Below are positions 18,449 to 28,638 of a stretch of 64,000 nt of DNA, piece by piece. The stretch is taken from NCBI GenBank assembly GCA_021531865.1, contig JAFBIW010000011.1:1-64000 (forward strand), given 5' to 3'. Below the pieces are notes generated by a model, which saw only the letters and a program-made list of their open reading frames with translations, searched no databases and was not told the origin of the DNA. Origin of the DNA: Butyricicoccus pullicaecorum (GTDB lineage: Bacteria > Bacillota > Clostridia > Oscillospirales > Butyricicoccaceae). The position numbers and the translations under genes were made by a program. Each line of letters starts with the position of its first letter. Within the stretch, counting starts at the first letter, position 1.

Positions 18449-19762
18449 TCAGGCTTCGGACGCGGAGGTATTTTTTCCGAACAGGATGAACACCAGCGCG
18501 CTGACGCCCAGCAGAATGGGGTAATAGCAATAGGGGACGATATCGACCGAGGAGATCTGTACGGCTGCGGTCTCAGTCGCGGCAGCGGCGTACAGAAGCT
18601 GTGCACCGTAGGGAATAAGCCCCTGAAAGACCGAGGTGAAGATGTCCAGCAGGGAGGCCGTGCGCTTGGGGCTGATGTGGTAATCGTCGGCAATCTCCTT
18701 GGCGATCGGGCCGGCAATGACGATCGCGACCGTATTGTTCGCGGTCGAGCAGTCGACCAGAGAGGAAAGCGCGGCAATGCCGATCTCGGCGCCCCTGCTG
18801 CTGCGGATGCAGCGGCGGATGATGTAAAGCAGCCAGTCGATGCCGCCGTTGAGACGAATCAGGGAGACGACGCCCGCGACAAGGATCGAAATGACCGTAA
18901 TGTCGTACATACCCATGATGCCGTCGCCCAGAATGCCGAAGATTTCAAGGAAGGTGAAATCCCCGTAGAACAGGCCGACCGCAAGCGAAAGCACAGTGCC
19001 GCTGATGAGCAGGACAAAGACGTTCAGGCCGACGAGTGCGCCGATCAGGACGACCAGATAGGGGACGATACGAATGAAATCGTAATGCAGGTCGCCGCTG
19101 ACCTGATAGGAAGTGCCCATCGTGCGGACGAGGAGCAACACGGCGGTCACGATCGCGGCCGGCAGGGCGATCTTGAAGTTTTCACGGAATTTGTCCTTCA
19201 TCGCGCAGCCTTGCGTGCGGGTGGCCGCGATGGTCGTGTCCGAGATCATGGACAGGTTGTCACCGAACATCGCGCCACAGACCGCCGAGCCGATGCACAG
19301 CGCCATCGGAATGCCGGTCTTTTCGCTGATGCCGATGGCGATCGGTGCGAGCGCGGTGACGGTGCCGACCGAGGTGCCCATCGAGGTCGAAATGAAGCAG
19401 CCGACAATGAAGACGCCGAGAACGGCTACACTGCCGGGCAGGATCGACAGGCCGAAGTTGACCGTCGAATCCACGCCGCCCGCCGCTTTGACAGACGCGG
19501 AGAACGCGCCGGCCAGCACGAAGACCAGACACATGATCATGATGTTTTCATCGCCCGCGCCGCGCGCGACCGCGTTGAGCTTTTCGTCAAAGGAGACTTT
19601 CTTTCCTTTGGGGTTCTGCGCGAAGGCGACGACCAGCGCGATCAGAAAACCGACGACGGCCGGCATGGTACTGTAAAAGTCATGCGTATACGCGCCGACT
19701 GCAATGAACAGCACCAGAAAGACGACGATCGGCAGAAGTGCGAAGGGATTTCCTTTTTTCAT
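18449..19762 (-). CDS. Na+/H+ antiporter, NhaC family
   Basis: The 437-residue polytopic membrane protein is of the NhaC (ion transporter) family, which exports Na+ or exchanges organic ions in the inner membrane. Conserved segments are the N-terminal LLPIVVFLVLFIAVGAYT, CFISTSMGTSVGTVTALAPI, MFGDNLSMISDTTIAATRTQG (the family signature) and VDCSTANNTVAIVIAGPIAK. Length and topology are normal. The exact substrate cannot be told; NhaC relatives include malate-lactate and tyrosine/H+ carriers. It is a single-gene unit on the minus strand. Confidence 0.85.
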   Translation of the reverse strand: MKKGNPFALLPIVVFLVLFIAVGAYTHDFYSTMPAVVGFLIALVVAFAQNPKGKKVSFDEKLNAVARGAGDENIMIMCLVFVLAGAFSASVKAAGGVDSTVNFGLSILPGSVAVLGVFIVGCFISTSMGTSVGTVTALAPIAIGISEKTGIPMALCIGSAVCGAMFGDNLSMISDTTIAATRTQGCAMKDKFRENFKIALPAAIVTAVLLLVRTMGTSYQVSGDLHYDFIRIVPYLVVLIGALVGLNVFVLLISGTVLSLAVGLFYGDFTFLEIFGILGDGIMGMYDITVISILVAGVVSLIRLNGGIDWLLYIIRRCIRSSRGAEIGIAALSSLVDCSTANNTVAIVIAGPIAKEIADDYHISPKRTASLLDIFTSVFQGLIPYGAQLLYAAAATETAAVQISSVDIVPYCYYPILLGVSALVFILFGKNTSASEA

Positions 19763-19836
19763 ATTTCTCTTACCTGCTTTCTTTTTCAGGAACCCGATGT
19801 TCCATTACTCTTTTTTATGATACCTGAAATCCGCGC

Positions 19837-19870
19837 AAAAAACAAGGGACACGCGGAGAAACGTGTCCCG
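19837..19870 (-). terminator. Rho-independent terminator of the PAP2 gene
   Basis: Perfect 8-bp arms GGGACACG and CGTGTCCC with an 8-nt loop, followed on the minus strand by TTGTTTTTTG. Confidence 0.8.
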
Positions 19871-19894
19871 GGAGCGGATGTTTTGAATGGGCAT

Positions 19895-20449
19895 TTACCG
19901 TTTGATGCGGGCGAACCGGATGCTGTCGGCCGTCCAGTCGGTCAGCCGGGCGGCGAGGACGCCGAGCACGACGCCGAGGATCGCGCCGCAGAGCACATCG
20001 GTCGGATAGTGGACGCAGAAATACAGGCGCGAAAACGCGATGAGGCAGGCCAGCACATAGCAGGCGACGCCCGGACGGCGGAAAAAACAGAAGCAGGCGG
20101 TCGCCGCCGTAAAAGAGGACAGGGTGTGTCCGGAAGGGAAGGAGAAGCCACCGGGCGGGGGGATGAGTGTGGTCAAGTCGGTGTAAGTCTGGAAGGGGCG
20201 GGGACGGGCGACAAGCGGCTTGAGCCCGACATTGCCGACCAGCAGGCCGAATACCAGAGCGGTCAGCATGGCCGCGCCGCACCGCCGGGTGTTCGGACGC
20301 AGCAGGCAGATCAACGCGAGAAGCAGCCAGATCTCGCCGTGGTTATTGATCGTTGTCAGAACGTACAGAATGGGCGTGAGCCAGTCGGCGCGCAGGTGCG
20401 CCGCGATCCCCAGCAGGAGCTGGTGATCCCAGAATGAAAGCCATTGCAT
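19895..20449 (-). CDS. PAP2-family membrane phosphatase
   Basis: The 184-residue membrane protein has about five spans and the three phosphatidic-acid-phosphatase motifs: K77-P84 (KPLVARPRP), PSGH at 105-108, and SRLYFCVHYPTDVL with R141 and the catalytic H147. Such enzymes dephosphorylate undecaprenyl pyrophosphate or lipid phosphates on the outer face of the membrane, so a role in recycling the cell-wall lipid carrier is likely but not shown. GGAGG lies 11 nt before the ATG. Confidence 0.85.
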   Translation of the reverse strand: MQWLSFWDHQLLLGIAAHLRADWLTPILYVLTTINNHGEIWLLLALICLLRPNTRRCGAAMLTALVFGLLVGNVGLKPLVARPRPFQTYTDLTTLIPPPGGFSFPSGHTLSSFTAATACFCFFRRPGVACYVLACLIAFSRLYFCVHYPTDVLCGAILGVVLGVLAARLTDWTADSIRFARIKR

Positions 20450-20563
20450 GGCCGGTAATCCCTCCGATCGGTGTCAAATTCAGTGACGCTGGTTCTATTG
20501 TAGCCGATTGCGCGGACGGATGCAAGGGACTGATGCGCGGAGAGAAAAATTCCAAAATTCCCC
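20450..20563. other. Short intergenic gap
   Basis: The gap separates the divergent PAP2 gene and the leu operon. Apart from the leu promoter at its right end nothing is recognised here. Confidence 0.5.
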
Positions 20564-20592
20564 TTGACAGGCGTTTTCAAATTCGCTATTAT
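20564..20592 (+). promoter_or_regulatory. leu operon promoter
   Basis: TTGACA (20564-20569), 17-bp spacer, TATTAT (20587-20592), directly in front of the T-box leader. Confidence 0.85.
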
Positions 20593-20604
20593 AGATATAG
20601 TATT

Positions 20605-20880
20605 TTGATGAAAAGCGATGAACGGGTAAAGTAACCGTCCACTCGATGTTCAGAGAGCCGCTGGTCGGTGCGAAGCGGTATGTCGAGCCAGTGAAACTCG
20701 CCTGGGAGCTGTCGGCTGAATCTTAGAGTAGGCTTGACCGGGATTTCCGCCGTTATCCGGAAGGCACATTGCTTGATGTGCACTGAGTGGTCGTCTCTTC
20801 AGGACGGCAATAAGAGTGGTAACGCGGAGCGATACAGTGCTTCGTCTCTTAATGTGTTTTAAGGGACGAAGCTTTTTTTG
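20605..20880 (+). promoter_or_regulatory. Leucine T-box riboswitch
   Basis: The leader carries the T-box signs in order. The stem I region has CAGAGAGCCGCTGGTCGGTG (about 20651-20670, AG-bulge/distal loop region). The specifier context GTGAAACTCGCCTGGGAG places a CTC (Leu) codon at 20697-20699. The T-box sequence AAGAGTGGTAACGCGGA lies at 20812-20828 and a terminator at 20839-20879. Binding of uncharged tRNA-Leu would favour the antiterminator and switch on leuACDB. The specifier assignment rests on the GAA-codon spacing rule and agrees with the downstream pathway. Confidence 0.9.
20839..20879 (+). terminator. T-box-controlled terminator
   Basis: GCTTCGTCTCTT pairs with AAGGGACGAAGC, then seven T. 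Its 5' side is shared with the alternative antiterminator. Confidence 0.85.
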
Positions 20881-20920
20881 TCCCGTCTGTTCAATTTCTT
20901 AGAATCGGAGGCAACAACAA

Positions 20921-22429
20921 ATGGGAAGAACAATTCGAATTTTTGACACCACCCTGCGTGACGGTGAGCAGTCTCCCGGCTGCAGCATGAACCTCAATGA
21001 GAAGATCGAGGTCGCCCGTCAGCTCGAGGCCATGAAGGTTGATATCATCGAGGCTGGTTTTGCGATCGCTTCGCCCGGCGACGCCGCCGCGATCGCCGCA
21101 ATTGCGGATACGGTCAAGGAGTCGACCGTCTGCTCGCTGGCCCGTTGTGTCGAGCAGGATATCGACGCGGCCTACAACGCGATCAAGCGGGCTGAGTCGG
21201 CCCGTATCCATGTATTTCTGGCGACCTCGCCCGTGCACATGGAGTACAAGCTCAAGATGAAGCCGGATGAGGTGATCGAGCGCATCGCCTACAACGTCGC
21301 CTATGCGAAGAAGTACATGTCCGATATCGAATTCTCCGCAGAGGATTCGACCCGTTCCGACCTCGATTTCCTGTGCCGTGCGTTCGAGACCGCGATCAAG
21401 GCGGGCGCGACCACGCTGAACATCCCGGATACGGTCGGCTACATGGCGCCCGAGGAGTTCGCCTCCCGTGTGCGCTACATCCGCGAGCATACCCCGGGCA
21501 TCGAGAACGTCGTGCTGTCCTGCCACTGCCACAACGACCTCGGCATGGCGGTCGCGAACTCGCTGGCCGGCGTCGAGGCGGGCATCGACCAGATCGAGTG
21601 CACGATCAACGGCATCGGTGAGCGCGCGGGCAACGCTTCGATGGAAGAGTGCGTCATGGCGCTGCGCGTGCGTAAGGACTATTATAATGTAGACTGCAAT
21701 CTGGATACCAAGCAGATCTACCGCGCGAGCCGTATGATCCAGACAATCACCGGTGTGCCGGTCGCGCCCACCAAGCCGATCATCGGCGCGAACGCTTTCG
21801 CGCACGAGTCCGGTATCCACCAGCACGGCGTGCTGGCCAACAAGCAGACCTATGAGATCATGACGCCCGAGTCGGTCGGCATCCCGCAGAACGCCATCGT
21901 TCTGGGCAAGCATTCCGGCCGTCACGCGTTCGAGGATCGCCTGATGACGCTGGGCTACCATCTGGACAAGGAGAAACTCGACAAGGCCTTTGCCAAGTTC
22001 AAGCTGCTGGCGGATAAGAAGAAGGTCGTCAAGGATCGCGATCTGGAAGCGTTGGTCGGCGCGGTACCGGTCTCGGGCGGCGAGCGCTACACGCTGGATA
22101 ACTTCGTCATCAATTCGGGCAACTCGATCACCGCGACCGCGGTCATCCGCGTCAAGCACGGCGACGAGACCATCGAGCGCGTTGCAGCATCCGACGGCCC
22201 GATCAATGCGGCGTTCCGTGCGATCAACAAGATCGTCGGCCGCGACATCGTCCTCGAGGATTACTCGCTGAAGGCGATGACCGAAGGCGAGGACGCGCAG
22301 GGCGAAGCGATCGTCAAGATTTCGGTCGACGGCAGCGATATGGTCACCGGCCGCGGCGTTGCGGTCGACATCATCGAGGCTTCGATCAAGGCGTATATCA
22401 ATGGTATCAATAAGTTCTTCCTGGAATAA
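20921..22429 (+). CDS. leuA: 2-isopropylmalate synthase
   Basis: The 502-residue enzyme condenses acetyl-CoA with 2-oxoisovalerate, the first step of leucine synthesis. The TIM-barrel has [12 protein letters not shown] near the start (metal and acyl binding), the [16 protein letters not shown] metal motif and [17 protein letters not shown]. The C-terminal regulatory domain (from about residue 385) ends with [19 protein letters not shown] and usually mediates leucine feedback inhibition. Length is normal for the long form. AATCGGAGGC provides the ribosome site. Its expression is set by the T-box upstream. Confidence 0.95.
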   Translation: MGRTIRIFDTTLRDGEQSPGCSMNLNEKIEVARQLEAMKVDIIEAGFAIASPGDAAAIAAIADTVKESTVCSLARCVEQDIDAAYNAIKRAESARIHVFLATSPVHMEYKLKMKPDEVIERIAYNVAYAKKYMSDIEFSAEDSTRSDLDFLCRAFETAIKAGATTLNIPDTVGYMAPEEFASRVRYIREHTPGIENVVLSCHCHNDLGMAVANSLAGVEAGIDQIECTINGIGERAGNASMEECVMALRVRKDYYNVDCNLDTKQIYRASRMIQTITGVPVAPTKPIIGANAFAHESGIHQHGVLANKQTYEIMTPESVGIPQNAIVLGKHSGRHAFEDRLMTLGYHLDKEKLDKAFAKFKLLADKKKVVKDRDLEALVGAVPVSGGERYTLDNFVINSGNSITATAVIRVKHGDETIERVAASDGPINAAFRAINKIVGRDIVLEDYSLKAMTEGEDAQGEAIVKISVDGSDMVTGRGVAVDIIEASIKAYINGINKFFLE

Positions 22430-22461
22430 ATCCAAATCTGTCTGATAAAGGAACGATAATT

Positions 22462-23724
22462 ATGGCAATGACAATGACCCAAAAAATCCTCGCCAAGCAC
22501 GCGGGTCTGGATTCCGTCGCCGCAGGCCAGCTTATCGAGGCCAATGTAGACCTCACGCTGGCCAACGACATCACCGGTCCGGTCGCGATTCGCGAGATGG
22601 AGAAGGCCGGCTTTGAGCACGTGTTCGACCGCACCAAGATCGCGCTCGTCATGGATCACTTCGCGCCCAACAAAGATATCAAGTCGGCGCAGCAGTGTCT
22701 GGAGTGCCGCACCTTCGCGCGCAAGCACGACATCGTGAACTTCTTCGACGTCGGCGAAATGGGCATCGAGCACGCGCTGCTCCCCGAAAAAGGCCTGACC
22801 GCTCCGGGTGAGCTCATCATCGGCGCGGACTCCCACACCTGTACCTACGGCGCGCTGGGCGCGTTCTCGACCGGCGTCGGCTCGACCGATCTGGCTGCAG
22901 GCATGGCGACCGGCAAGGCGTGGTTCAAGGTGCCCTCGGCGCTGAAGTTTGTCCTGACGGGCAAGAAGGCGCCGTGGATCTCGGGCAAGGACATCATCCT
23001 GCACATCATCGGCATGATCGGCGTGGACGGCGCGCTGTATAAGTCGATGGAGTTTGTGGGCGACGGCGTTGCCGAGCTGTCCATGGACGACCGCTTCACC
23101 ATCTGCAACATGGCGATCGAAGCGGGCGCGAAGAACGGCATTTTCCCGGTCGATGACAAGACCCTGTCGTACATCAAGGATCGCGTACACCGTGAGATCA
23201 CCGTATTCGAGGCCGATCCGGACGCGGAATATGAGGCGATCTATGAGATCGACCTGTCCGCGCTCCGTCCGACCGTTTCCTGCCCGCATCTGCCCGAGAA
23301 CACCAAGACGGTGGATGAGCTGGGCCGTATCGAGATCCAGCAGGCGGTGATCGGCTCCTGCACGAACGGCCGCATTGAGGATATGCGCATTGCCGCGTCC
23401 ATCCTCAAGGGCAAGCATGTGGCCAAGGATGTGCGCACGATCGTCATTCCGGCGACTCAGGAGGTTTACCTCCAGTGCATCGAGGAGGGTCTGGCGAAGA
23501 CCTTCATTCAGGCGGGCGCGATCGTTTCGACTCCGACCTGCGGCCCCTGCCTGGGCGGCCATATGGGCATTCTGGCGCAGGGCGAGCGTTCGGTTTCCAC
23601 CACGAACCGCAACTTCGTCGGCCGCATGGGCCATATCACGAGCGAAATCTATCTGGCGAGCCCCGCTGTCGCGGCTGCGTCGGCAGTCGCCGGCTACATC
23701 TGCGGGCCGGAAGACGTACAGTAA
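22462..23724 (+). CDS. leuC: 3-isopropylmalate dehydratase, large subunit
   Basis: This 420-residue aconitase-superfamily subunit holds the [4Fe-4S] cluster: GSCTNGR (first Cys) and [13 protein letters not shown] (second and third Cys). [20 protein letters not shown] marks the active site. The length is that of the shorter (bacterial/archaeal HacA-like) class. With LeuD it isomerises 2- to 3-isopropylmalate. Confidence 0.95.
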   Translation: MAMTMTQKILAKHAGLDSVAAGQLIEANVDLTLANDITGPVAIREMEKAGFEHVFDRTKIALVMDHFAPNKDIKSAQQCLECRTFARKHDIVNFFDVGEMGIEHALLPEKGLTAPGELIIGADSHTCTYGALGAFSTGVGSTDLAAGMATGKAWFKVPSALKFVLTGKKAPWISGKDIILHIIGMIGVDGALYKSMEFVGDGVAELSMDDRFTICNMAIEAGAKNGIFPVDDKTLSYIKDRVHREITVFEADPDAEYEAIYEIDLSALRPTVSCPHLPENTKTVDELGRIEIQQAVIGSCTNGRIEDMRIAASILKGKHVAKDVRTIVIPATQEVYLQCIEEGLAKTFIQAGAIVSTPTCGPCLGGHMGILAQGERSVSTTNRNFVGRMGHITSEIYLASPAVAAASAVAGYICGPEDVQ

Positions 23725-23739
23725 GGGGAGGAAAAAACC

Positions 23740-24231
23740 ATGGTTGTCAAAGGTTCTGTATTTAAGTACGGCGATAACGTCGATACCGACGTCATCATTC
23801 CGGCGCGTTATCTGAACATCGCCGATCCGGCCGAGCTGGCCACGCACGCGATGGAGGACATCGACGCGGACTTCGTCAAGAAGGTGCATCCGGGCGATAT
23901 CGTTGTCGCTACCCGCAACTTCGGCTGCGGCTCCTCCCGTGAGCACGCGCCGCTCGTCCTGCGCGAAAACAAGGTCTCCTGCGTCATCGCATCCTCGTTC
24001 GCGCGTATTTTCTACCGCAACGCGATCAACATCGGCCTGCCCATCCTCGAATGTGAGGCCGCGGCTAACGCGATCCAGGCGGGAGACGAGGTTTCGGTCG
24101 ATTTCGATACCGGCGTCATCACCAACGAGACCCGCGGCGAGACCTATCAGGCGGCCGCGTTCCCGCCCTTCATTCAATCCATCATCCGGGCGGGCGGTCT
24201 GCTCAAGTCGCTGAAGGAAAGAGGAGAATAA
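23740..24231 (+). CDS. leuD: 3-isopropylmalate dehydratase, small subunit
   Basis: The 163-residue swivelling-domain subunit partners LeuC. The start [19 protein letters not shown], the [12 protein letters not shown] loop and [16 protein letters not shown] are diagnostic. It starts 15 bp after leuC with a GGGGAGG site, and is followed by leuB 4 bp later. Confidence 0.95.
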   Translation: MVVKGSVFKYGDNVDTDVIIPARYLNIADPAELATHAMEDIDADFVKKVHPGDIVVATRNFGCGSSREHAPLVLRENKVSCVIASSFARIFYRNAINIGLPILECEAAANAIQAGDEVSVDFDTGVITNETRGETYQAAAFPPFIQSIIRAGGLLKSLKERGE

Positions 24232-24235
24232 GCCG

Positions 24236-25312
24236 ATGAATTACAAAATTGCAGTCATCAAGGGCGACGGCATCGGCCCTGAGATCGTCACCGAGGGCAT
24301 GAAGGTGCTCGAAGCGGTCGGTGAAAAGTTTGGTCATACCTTCCAGTTTGACGAGGTGCTGGCGGGCGGCTGCTCGATCGACGTCAACGGCATCCCGCTG
24401 ACCGACGAGACCGTCGAAATCTGCAAGGCGGCTGATTCCGTCCTGCTCGGCGCAGTCGGCGGCCCCAAGTGGGACAGTGTTCCTTCGGCCAAGCGTCCGG
24501 AGAAGGCGCTGCTCGGCCTGCGCGCCGCGCTCGGCCTGTTCGCCAACATCCGCCCGGCCATGATGTACAAGGCGTTGTCCGACGCCTGCCCGATCAAGAA
24601 GGAGATCATCGGTGACGGTTTCGATATCGTCGTCTGCCGCGAGCTGACCGGCGACGTTTACTTCGGCAAGCACTACCGCAAGGAAAGCGACTGCGGCTGG
24701 GGCGAAATGGGATGCGACGATATGAATTACTCGGTCTATGAGGTCGAGCGAATTGCCCGCCGCGCCTTCGAGATGGCGCGCGTGCGCTCCAAGAAGGTCA
24801 CGAGCGTCGACAAGGCCAACGTGCTGGAGACCTCCCGCGTCTGGCGCGAGACCGTCACCCGCATCGCCGCCGAGTATCCGGATGTCGAGCTGAACCATAT
24901 GTATGTCGACAACGCGGCCATGCAGCTCGTGCACAATCCGGGTCAGTTTGATGTTATTCTGACCGGCAACCTTTTCGGCGACATCCTGTCCGATGAGGCG
25001 TCCATGATCACCGGTTCGATCGGTATGCTGCCCTCGGCCTCGATCGGTGAGACCGGCCGCGGCATGTATGAGCCGATTCACGGTTCCGCGCCCGATATTG
25101 CGGGCAAGGGCATCGCGAACCCGATTGCGACCATCCTGTCCTGTGCGATGATGCTCCGCTATTCCTTCGGCCTGCAGGCCGAGGCGGACGCGATCGAAGC
25201 CGCGGTCGAGAAGACGCTGAACGACGGCTATCGCACCGCCGACATCGCCGCGCCCGGCCAGACCCCGCTGTCCACCAGCGAAATGGGTCGGATCATCCGC
25301 GAAAACCTGTAA
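24236..25312 (+). CDS. leuB: 3-isopropylmalate dehydrogenase
   Basis: This 358-residue NAD-dependent beta-decarboxylating dehydrogenase oxidises 3-isopropylmalate to the precursor of leucine. Signatures are [33 protein letters not shown], the [18 protein letters not shown] region and the Asp-rich [20 protein letters not shown] motif that binds metal. It is the last gene of the T-box operon and ends before a bidirectional terminator. Confidence 0.95.
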   Translation: MNYKIAVIKGDGIGPEIVTEGMKVLEAVGEKFGHTFQFDEVLAGGCSIDVNGIPLTDETVEICKAADSVLLGAVGGPKWDSVPSAKRPEKALLGLRAALGLFANIRPAMMYKALSDACPIKKEIIGDGFDIVVCRELTGDVYFGKHYRKESDCGWGEMGCDDMNYSVYEVERIARRAFEMARVRSKKVTSVDKANVLETSRVWRETVTRIAAEYPDVELNHMYVDNAAMQLVHNPGQFDVILTGNLFGDILSDEASMITGSIGMLPSASIGETGRGMYEPIHGSAPDIAGKGIANPIATILSCAMMLRYSFGLQAEADAIEAAVEKTLNDGYRTADIAAPGQTPLSTSEMGRIIRENL

Positions 25313-25335
25313 GCGCACCATACAGACAGAAAAAC

Positions 25336-25365
25336 AGCCCCCGAATGTTTTGGCATTCGGGGGCT
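25336..25365. terminator. Bidirectional terminator leuB / XRE gene
   Basis: Perfect 12-bp arms AGCCCCCGAATG and CATTCGGGGGCT. The plus side is followed by TTGCTGT, the minus side by GTTTTTCTG. It lies between convergent genes. Confidence 0.85.
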
Positions 25366-25378
25366 TTGCTGTGCGGAT

Positions 25379-25966
25379 TTAAGAGACATATTGATAGAAC
25401 AGACCGTGCTCGGAGCAGTACCAGAGCAGCGTGCCGCGCGCAAAAGCGGGGATGCGCACCTGCAAGCCCCATTCAGGGTACTGCTTGCGCAGCATCAGGC
25501 TGTCGCCGGTCAGAAGGGCGACAAAGGTGATGTAGTGCTCCTTGGTCATCGGATGGTCGGACGAGATGAAATAATCCATCTCGATTTTCTCCACGCGGAG
25601 CTTCTGACTCTCATCCGCTTTTTGGGGCTGCAGCGGCTTGAGCTTTTTGCCGCAGCACGAAATATTTGCGTCTGTCATGGCGGTGATGAGATTACCGCAG
25701 TTTGGGCAGACGTAAAACGCCATTTTCTTCATATTACCTCCTGAGATCTCGTTGACATCCAGTGTTCCGGAGAGCAGCTTTTCCAGATCGACGCCGAAAA
25801 TGCCGGACAACGCGGAAAGCAGGGAGACATCCGGACAGCCCAGACCGCGCTCCCATTTTGAGACGGCCTTGTCGCTGACGTGCAGCCGCTCGGCAAGCTG
25901 CCGCTGGGTCAACCCTTGTTCCTTCCGGAGCTGACAGATCAGCCGGCCGATCTTTTCGTGATCCAT
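25379..25966 (-). CDS. XRE-family regulator with desulfoferrodoxin-like zinc/iron domain
   Basis: The first ~65 of 195 residues form an HTH_3 domain (IGRLICQLRKEQGLTQRQLA, then VSDKAVSKWERGLGCPD). After a short linker comes a metal-site module, FYVCPNCGNLI and ISCCGKKL (four Cys, rubredoxin/desulfoferrodoxin-N-like), then a C-terminal beta domain. Combinations of XRE and a desulfoferrodoxin-like Cys4 domain are known in Clostridia and suggest sensing of metal or redox state. No target is evident; autoregulation is likely. GGAGGAG precedes the ATG. Confidence 0.75.
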   Translation of the reverse strand: MDHEKIGRLICQLRKEQGLTQRQLAERLHVSDKAVSKWERGLGCPDVSLLSALSGIFGVDLEKLLSGTLDVNEISGGNMKKMAFYVCPNCGNLITAMTDANISCCGKKLKPLQPQKADESQKLRVEKIEMDYFISSDHPMTKEHYITFVALLTGDSLMLRKQYPEWGLQVRIPAFARGTLLWYCSEHGLFYQYVS

Positions 25967-26093
25967 GTGATCTCCTCCTCTCGCATTCTATTATACCGGC
26001 TGCGCGGAAAAAAACAATCAACGTTCCGTAGAGTTTGTCTGCGGCGGCATTTTGATGAAAAAACGCGCCTAAGCATCCCATATGAAATTATGC

Positions 26094-26122
26094 TTGTGAT
26101 TTGAAGTAAAATGCGATAGAAT
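26094..26122 (+). promoter_or_regulatory. Promoter of the tagA-to-U32 operon
   Basis: TTGTGA (26094-26099), 17 bp, TAGAAT (26117-26122), 38 bp before the tagA GTG. Confidence 0.55.
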
Positions 26123-26160
26123 AGAATCGATATAAAATGATTCAAAATGGAGAGGTAACT

Positions 26161-26898
26161 GTGAAAACTGCAAATATTTTAGGCGTTTCTTTTCACAATC
26201 TCACGTTGACCGAGGCCGTGGACGCCGCAATGGAGCAGATCCGGGCGGGGAAGAAGGGCTATGTGGTCACCCCAAATCCCGAGATCGTCTACTTAACGCT
26301 GGACGACCCGGTGTTCCGGGACATCGTCAACCGTGCGTCCCTTGTTCTGCCGGACGGCATCGGCGTGATCTATGCCGCGCGGATTTTGGGCGAAACGCTG
26401 AGCGGCCGCGTACCCGGCGTGGACTTCGCGGGCGCGCTCATGTACCGGATGTCGCAGGAGGGCATGCGCCTGTTCCTGCTGGGCGCCAAGCCGGGCGTCG
26501 CTGAGCTGGCGGCCGAGAATCTGAAAAAGAAATACCCCGGTCTGATCATCGCGGGCACACGCGACGGCTATTTCAAGGACGATCAGGAGGCGATCGACGC
26601 GGTCAAGGCCGCGGGCGGCGCGGACGTGATGTTCACCTGTCTGGGTGCGCCCAAACAGGAAAAATTTATGGCCGGACATATGAATGAGCTGCCCGTCACC
26701 CTGTCGCTCGGTCTGGGCGGCTGTCTGGATGTGTTTGCAGGCACGGTACAGCGCGCGCCGGATCTCTTCATCAAGCTGGGGCTTGAATGGTTCTACCGCC
26801 TGCTCAAGCAGCCCAGCCGCATCGGCCGCATGATGAAGCTGCCCAAGTTCATGCTCATCGTGCTCAAAACCCGTCTGTTTGGAGGAAAGAAAAAATGA
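26161..26898 (+). CDS. tagA: WecG/TagA/CpsF-family glycosyltransferase
   Basis: The 245-residue GT26 enzyme usually transfers N-acetylmannosamine from its UDP form to GlcNAc-PP-undecaprenol, an early step of wall teichoic acid or related glycopolymers. Conserved pieces are [52 protein letters not shown] and [20 protein letters not shown] at 26161 sits 8-9 nt after GGAG and gives the family start [15 protein letters not shown]; an ATG at 26137 in the same frame has no ribosome site. It is the first gene of a nine-gene run and its stop overlaps the thyX start. Confidence 0.85.
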   Translation: MKTANILGVSFHNLTLTEAVDAAMEQIRAGKKGYVVTPNPEIVYLTLDDPVFRDIVNRASLVLPDGIGVIYAARILGETLSGRVPGVDFAGALMYRMSQEGMRLFLLGAKPGVAELAAENLKKKYPGLIIAGTRDGYFKDDQEAIDAVKAAGGADVMFTCLGAPKQEKFMAGHMNELPVTLSLGLGGCLDVFAGTVQRAPDLFIKLGLEWFYRLLKQPSRIGRMMKLPKFMLIVLKTRLFGGKKK

Positions 26899-27674
26899 TG
26901 AAGGTACGTTTGCTGGCGCATACGCCCGAGCCCGAGCGGCTGATCGCGGCGGCGGCCAAGAATTGCTATTCGGCAGTCGATGTGGACGGCATTCTGGACG
27001 GGCTGACCGAGGAAAAAACCCAGTCGTTTTTACAGATGCTGACCGAGATCGGCCACGAAAGCCCGATCGAGCACGTTTCGTTCACGTTCGCGATCGAGGG
27101 CGTTTCCCGCTCGCTGCTCGCGCAGATCACCCGCCACCGCATGGCGTCGTTCAGCGTGCAGTCCCAGCGTTATGTCCGGGAGAAGGGCTTTGAATATGTC
27201 GTTCCGCCTGAGATCGAGAAGATTCCGGCGGCAAAGGAGCAGTTCCTTCGCGCGATGGAGGACGACCAGCGCACATATGAGGCGCTGACCGCCGCCCTGA
27301 TGGAGGGCTATCTCAAGGAAAATCTGGAGCGCGGTCTGCCCGAAAAGACCGCCCGCTCGCAGGCGGAGAAAAAGGCGATCGAGGACGCACGTTACGTGCT
27401 GCCCAACGCCTGCACGACCCGCATCGTGATGACGGCGAACGCACGCTCGCTGCAGAACTTTTTCCGCCTGCGCTGCTGCCGCCGCGCACAGTGGGAGATT
27501 CGCGCGCTGGCGGAGGAGATGTACCGTCTGGTCTACGCGGTTGCGCCCACGCTGTTCTCCCATGCCGGCCCGCCCTGCGTGGACGGCGCCTGCACCGAGG
27601 GCAAGATGTCCTGCGGCAGAGCCGCCGAGGTGCGCGCGCACTATGAAGCGCTGCGCCGGGAGAACGCCGAATAA
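26895..27674 (+). CDS. thyX: Flavin-dependent thymidylate synthase
   Basis: The 259-residue enzyme makes dTMP from dUMP with methylene-tetrahydrofolate and NADPH/FAD. The ThyX motif RHR-x7-S is [11 protein letters not shown] at residues 80-90, followed by QRY. Also typical are [17 protein letters not shown] and the C-terminal [20 protein letters not shown] (split here: [27 protein letters not shown]). ATG at 26895 overlaps the tagA stop (ATGA). A folate gene (MTHFS) lies in the same operon. Confidence 0.93.
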   Translation: MMKVRLLAHTPEPERLIAAAAKNCYSAVDVDGILDGLTEEKTQSFLQMLTEIGHESPIEHVSFTFAIEGVSRSLLAQITRHRMASFSVQSQRYVREKGFEYVVPPEIEKIPAAKEQFLRAMEDDQRTYEALTAALMEGYLKENLERGLPEKTARSQAEKKAIEDARYVLPNACTTRIVMTANARSLQNFFRLRCCRRAQWEIRALAEEMYRLVYAVAPTLFSHAGPPCVDGACTEGKMSCGRAAEVRAHYEALRRENAE

Positions 27675-27729
27675 TCCGCTTTCTCCCTGCAAACCCTTTC
27701 GTTAGAATGTGAAGAAAGAAGTTCATTGC

Positions 27730-28638
27730 ATGTTGGAATTTAGAGAAATCACGTTGGAGGACAAGTCTGCCGTCGAGGCCTGCGCCCGCGCGTACAATTA
27801 CCACCTGTGCGAGCACTGCTTTGTCGATCTTTATATCTGGCGAGGCCATTACGGCACGAAAATCTGTTTTTGGAAGACCTTTTTATTTGTAAAAATGCAG
27901 AGCGCGGAAAGCGGTCAGGAGATGTATCTTGCGCCCATCGGCGCGGGCGATCTCGGCGAGGCCATTGCCACGCTTCGTGCGGACGCAGCGGAACGCGGCA
28001 TCCCGTTTGTGATGGTCTCGGTTGCGGAGGAGATGATCGAGCGGATTGAGACGTGCTGCCCGGATCAGTTTTCCTTTTCCTATAGCGAAGGTGCGGCCGA
28101 TTACGTGTATCTGAGCGAAAAGCTCCAGACGCTTTCGGGCAAGAAGCTGCAAACCAAGCGCAATCTGGTCAACCGTTTCCTGAGCAACTACGAGGGCAGA
28201 TGGTCCTATGAGGATATTACGACGGAGAACGTGCGCGACGCGCTGAATTTCCATTTCAAATGGTGCGAGATCAACGGCTGCGGCCGCGATCAGGCGTTCT
28301 TTGGTGAGACCTGTGCGATCGGCACCGGTCTGCATTTCTGGGAGGAGCTTGACCTGCGCGGCGGTATCCTGCGTCTGGACGGTGAGGTCATTGCCTTCAC
28401 CTTCGGCTGCCGGGCGGCCGATGATATGTATGTCGTGCAGATCGAAAAGGCTGACCACACGATCGCGGGCGCGTACCAGATGATCAACCAGCAGTTCGTC
28501 AAGCGCAACTGTACGGACGTTCTGTATGTCAACCGCGAGGAGGATCTTGGTATTGAGGGTCTGCGCCACGCCAAGCATTCCTATTATCCCGTATTCATGG
28601 CGAAGAAATATGTCGCCGTACCCAAGGAGACGGTATGA
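27730..28638 (+). CDS. DUF2156 / phosphatidylglycerol lysyltransferase C-terminal-like acyltransferase
   Basis: The 302-residue protein has a duplicated GNAT-like fold as in DUF2156 (the FmhB/MprF C-terminal type): YNYHLCEHCFVDLYIWRGHY, KKLQTKRNLVNRFLSNYEGR, and IAGAYQMINQQFVKRN followed by YVNREEDLGIEGLRHAK. Relatives move aminoacyl or acyl groups to lipids; the substrate here is unknown. The GTG at 27709 also opens the frame but lacks a ribosome site, and ATG at 27730 gives the usual family start. The stop overlaps the next gene (ATGATG). Confidence 0.7.
   Translation: MLEFREITLEDKSAVEACARAYNYHLCEHCFVDLYIWRGHYGTKICFWKTFLFVKMQSAESGQEMYLAPIGAGDLGEAIATLRADAAERGIPFVMVSVAEEMIERIETCCPDQFSFSYSEGAADYVYLSEKLQTLSGKKLQTKRNLVNRFLSNYEGRWSYEDITTENVRDALNFHFKWCEINGCGRDQAFFGETCAIGTGLHFWEELDLRGGILRLDGEVIAFTFGCRAADDMYVVQIEKADHTIAGAYQMINQQFVKRNCTDVLYVNREEDLGIEGLRHAKHSYYPVFMAKKYVAVPKETV

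Noticed and set aside
18677-20437. Long plus-strand open frame opposite nhaC and the PAP2 gene
   Set aside because: Its composition (Asp/Arg/Ala-rich, no motifs) is that of an antisense frame of GC-rich genes; it spans two well supported minus-strand genes and the terminator between them.
22261-24177. Long minus-strand frames opposite leuA-leuC-leuD
   Set aside because: Antisense shadows of a clear leucine operon; no ribosome site and no homology that I recognise.
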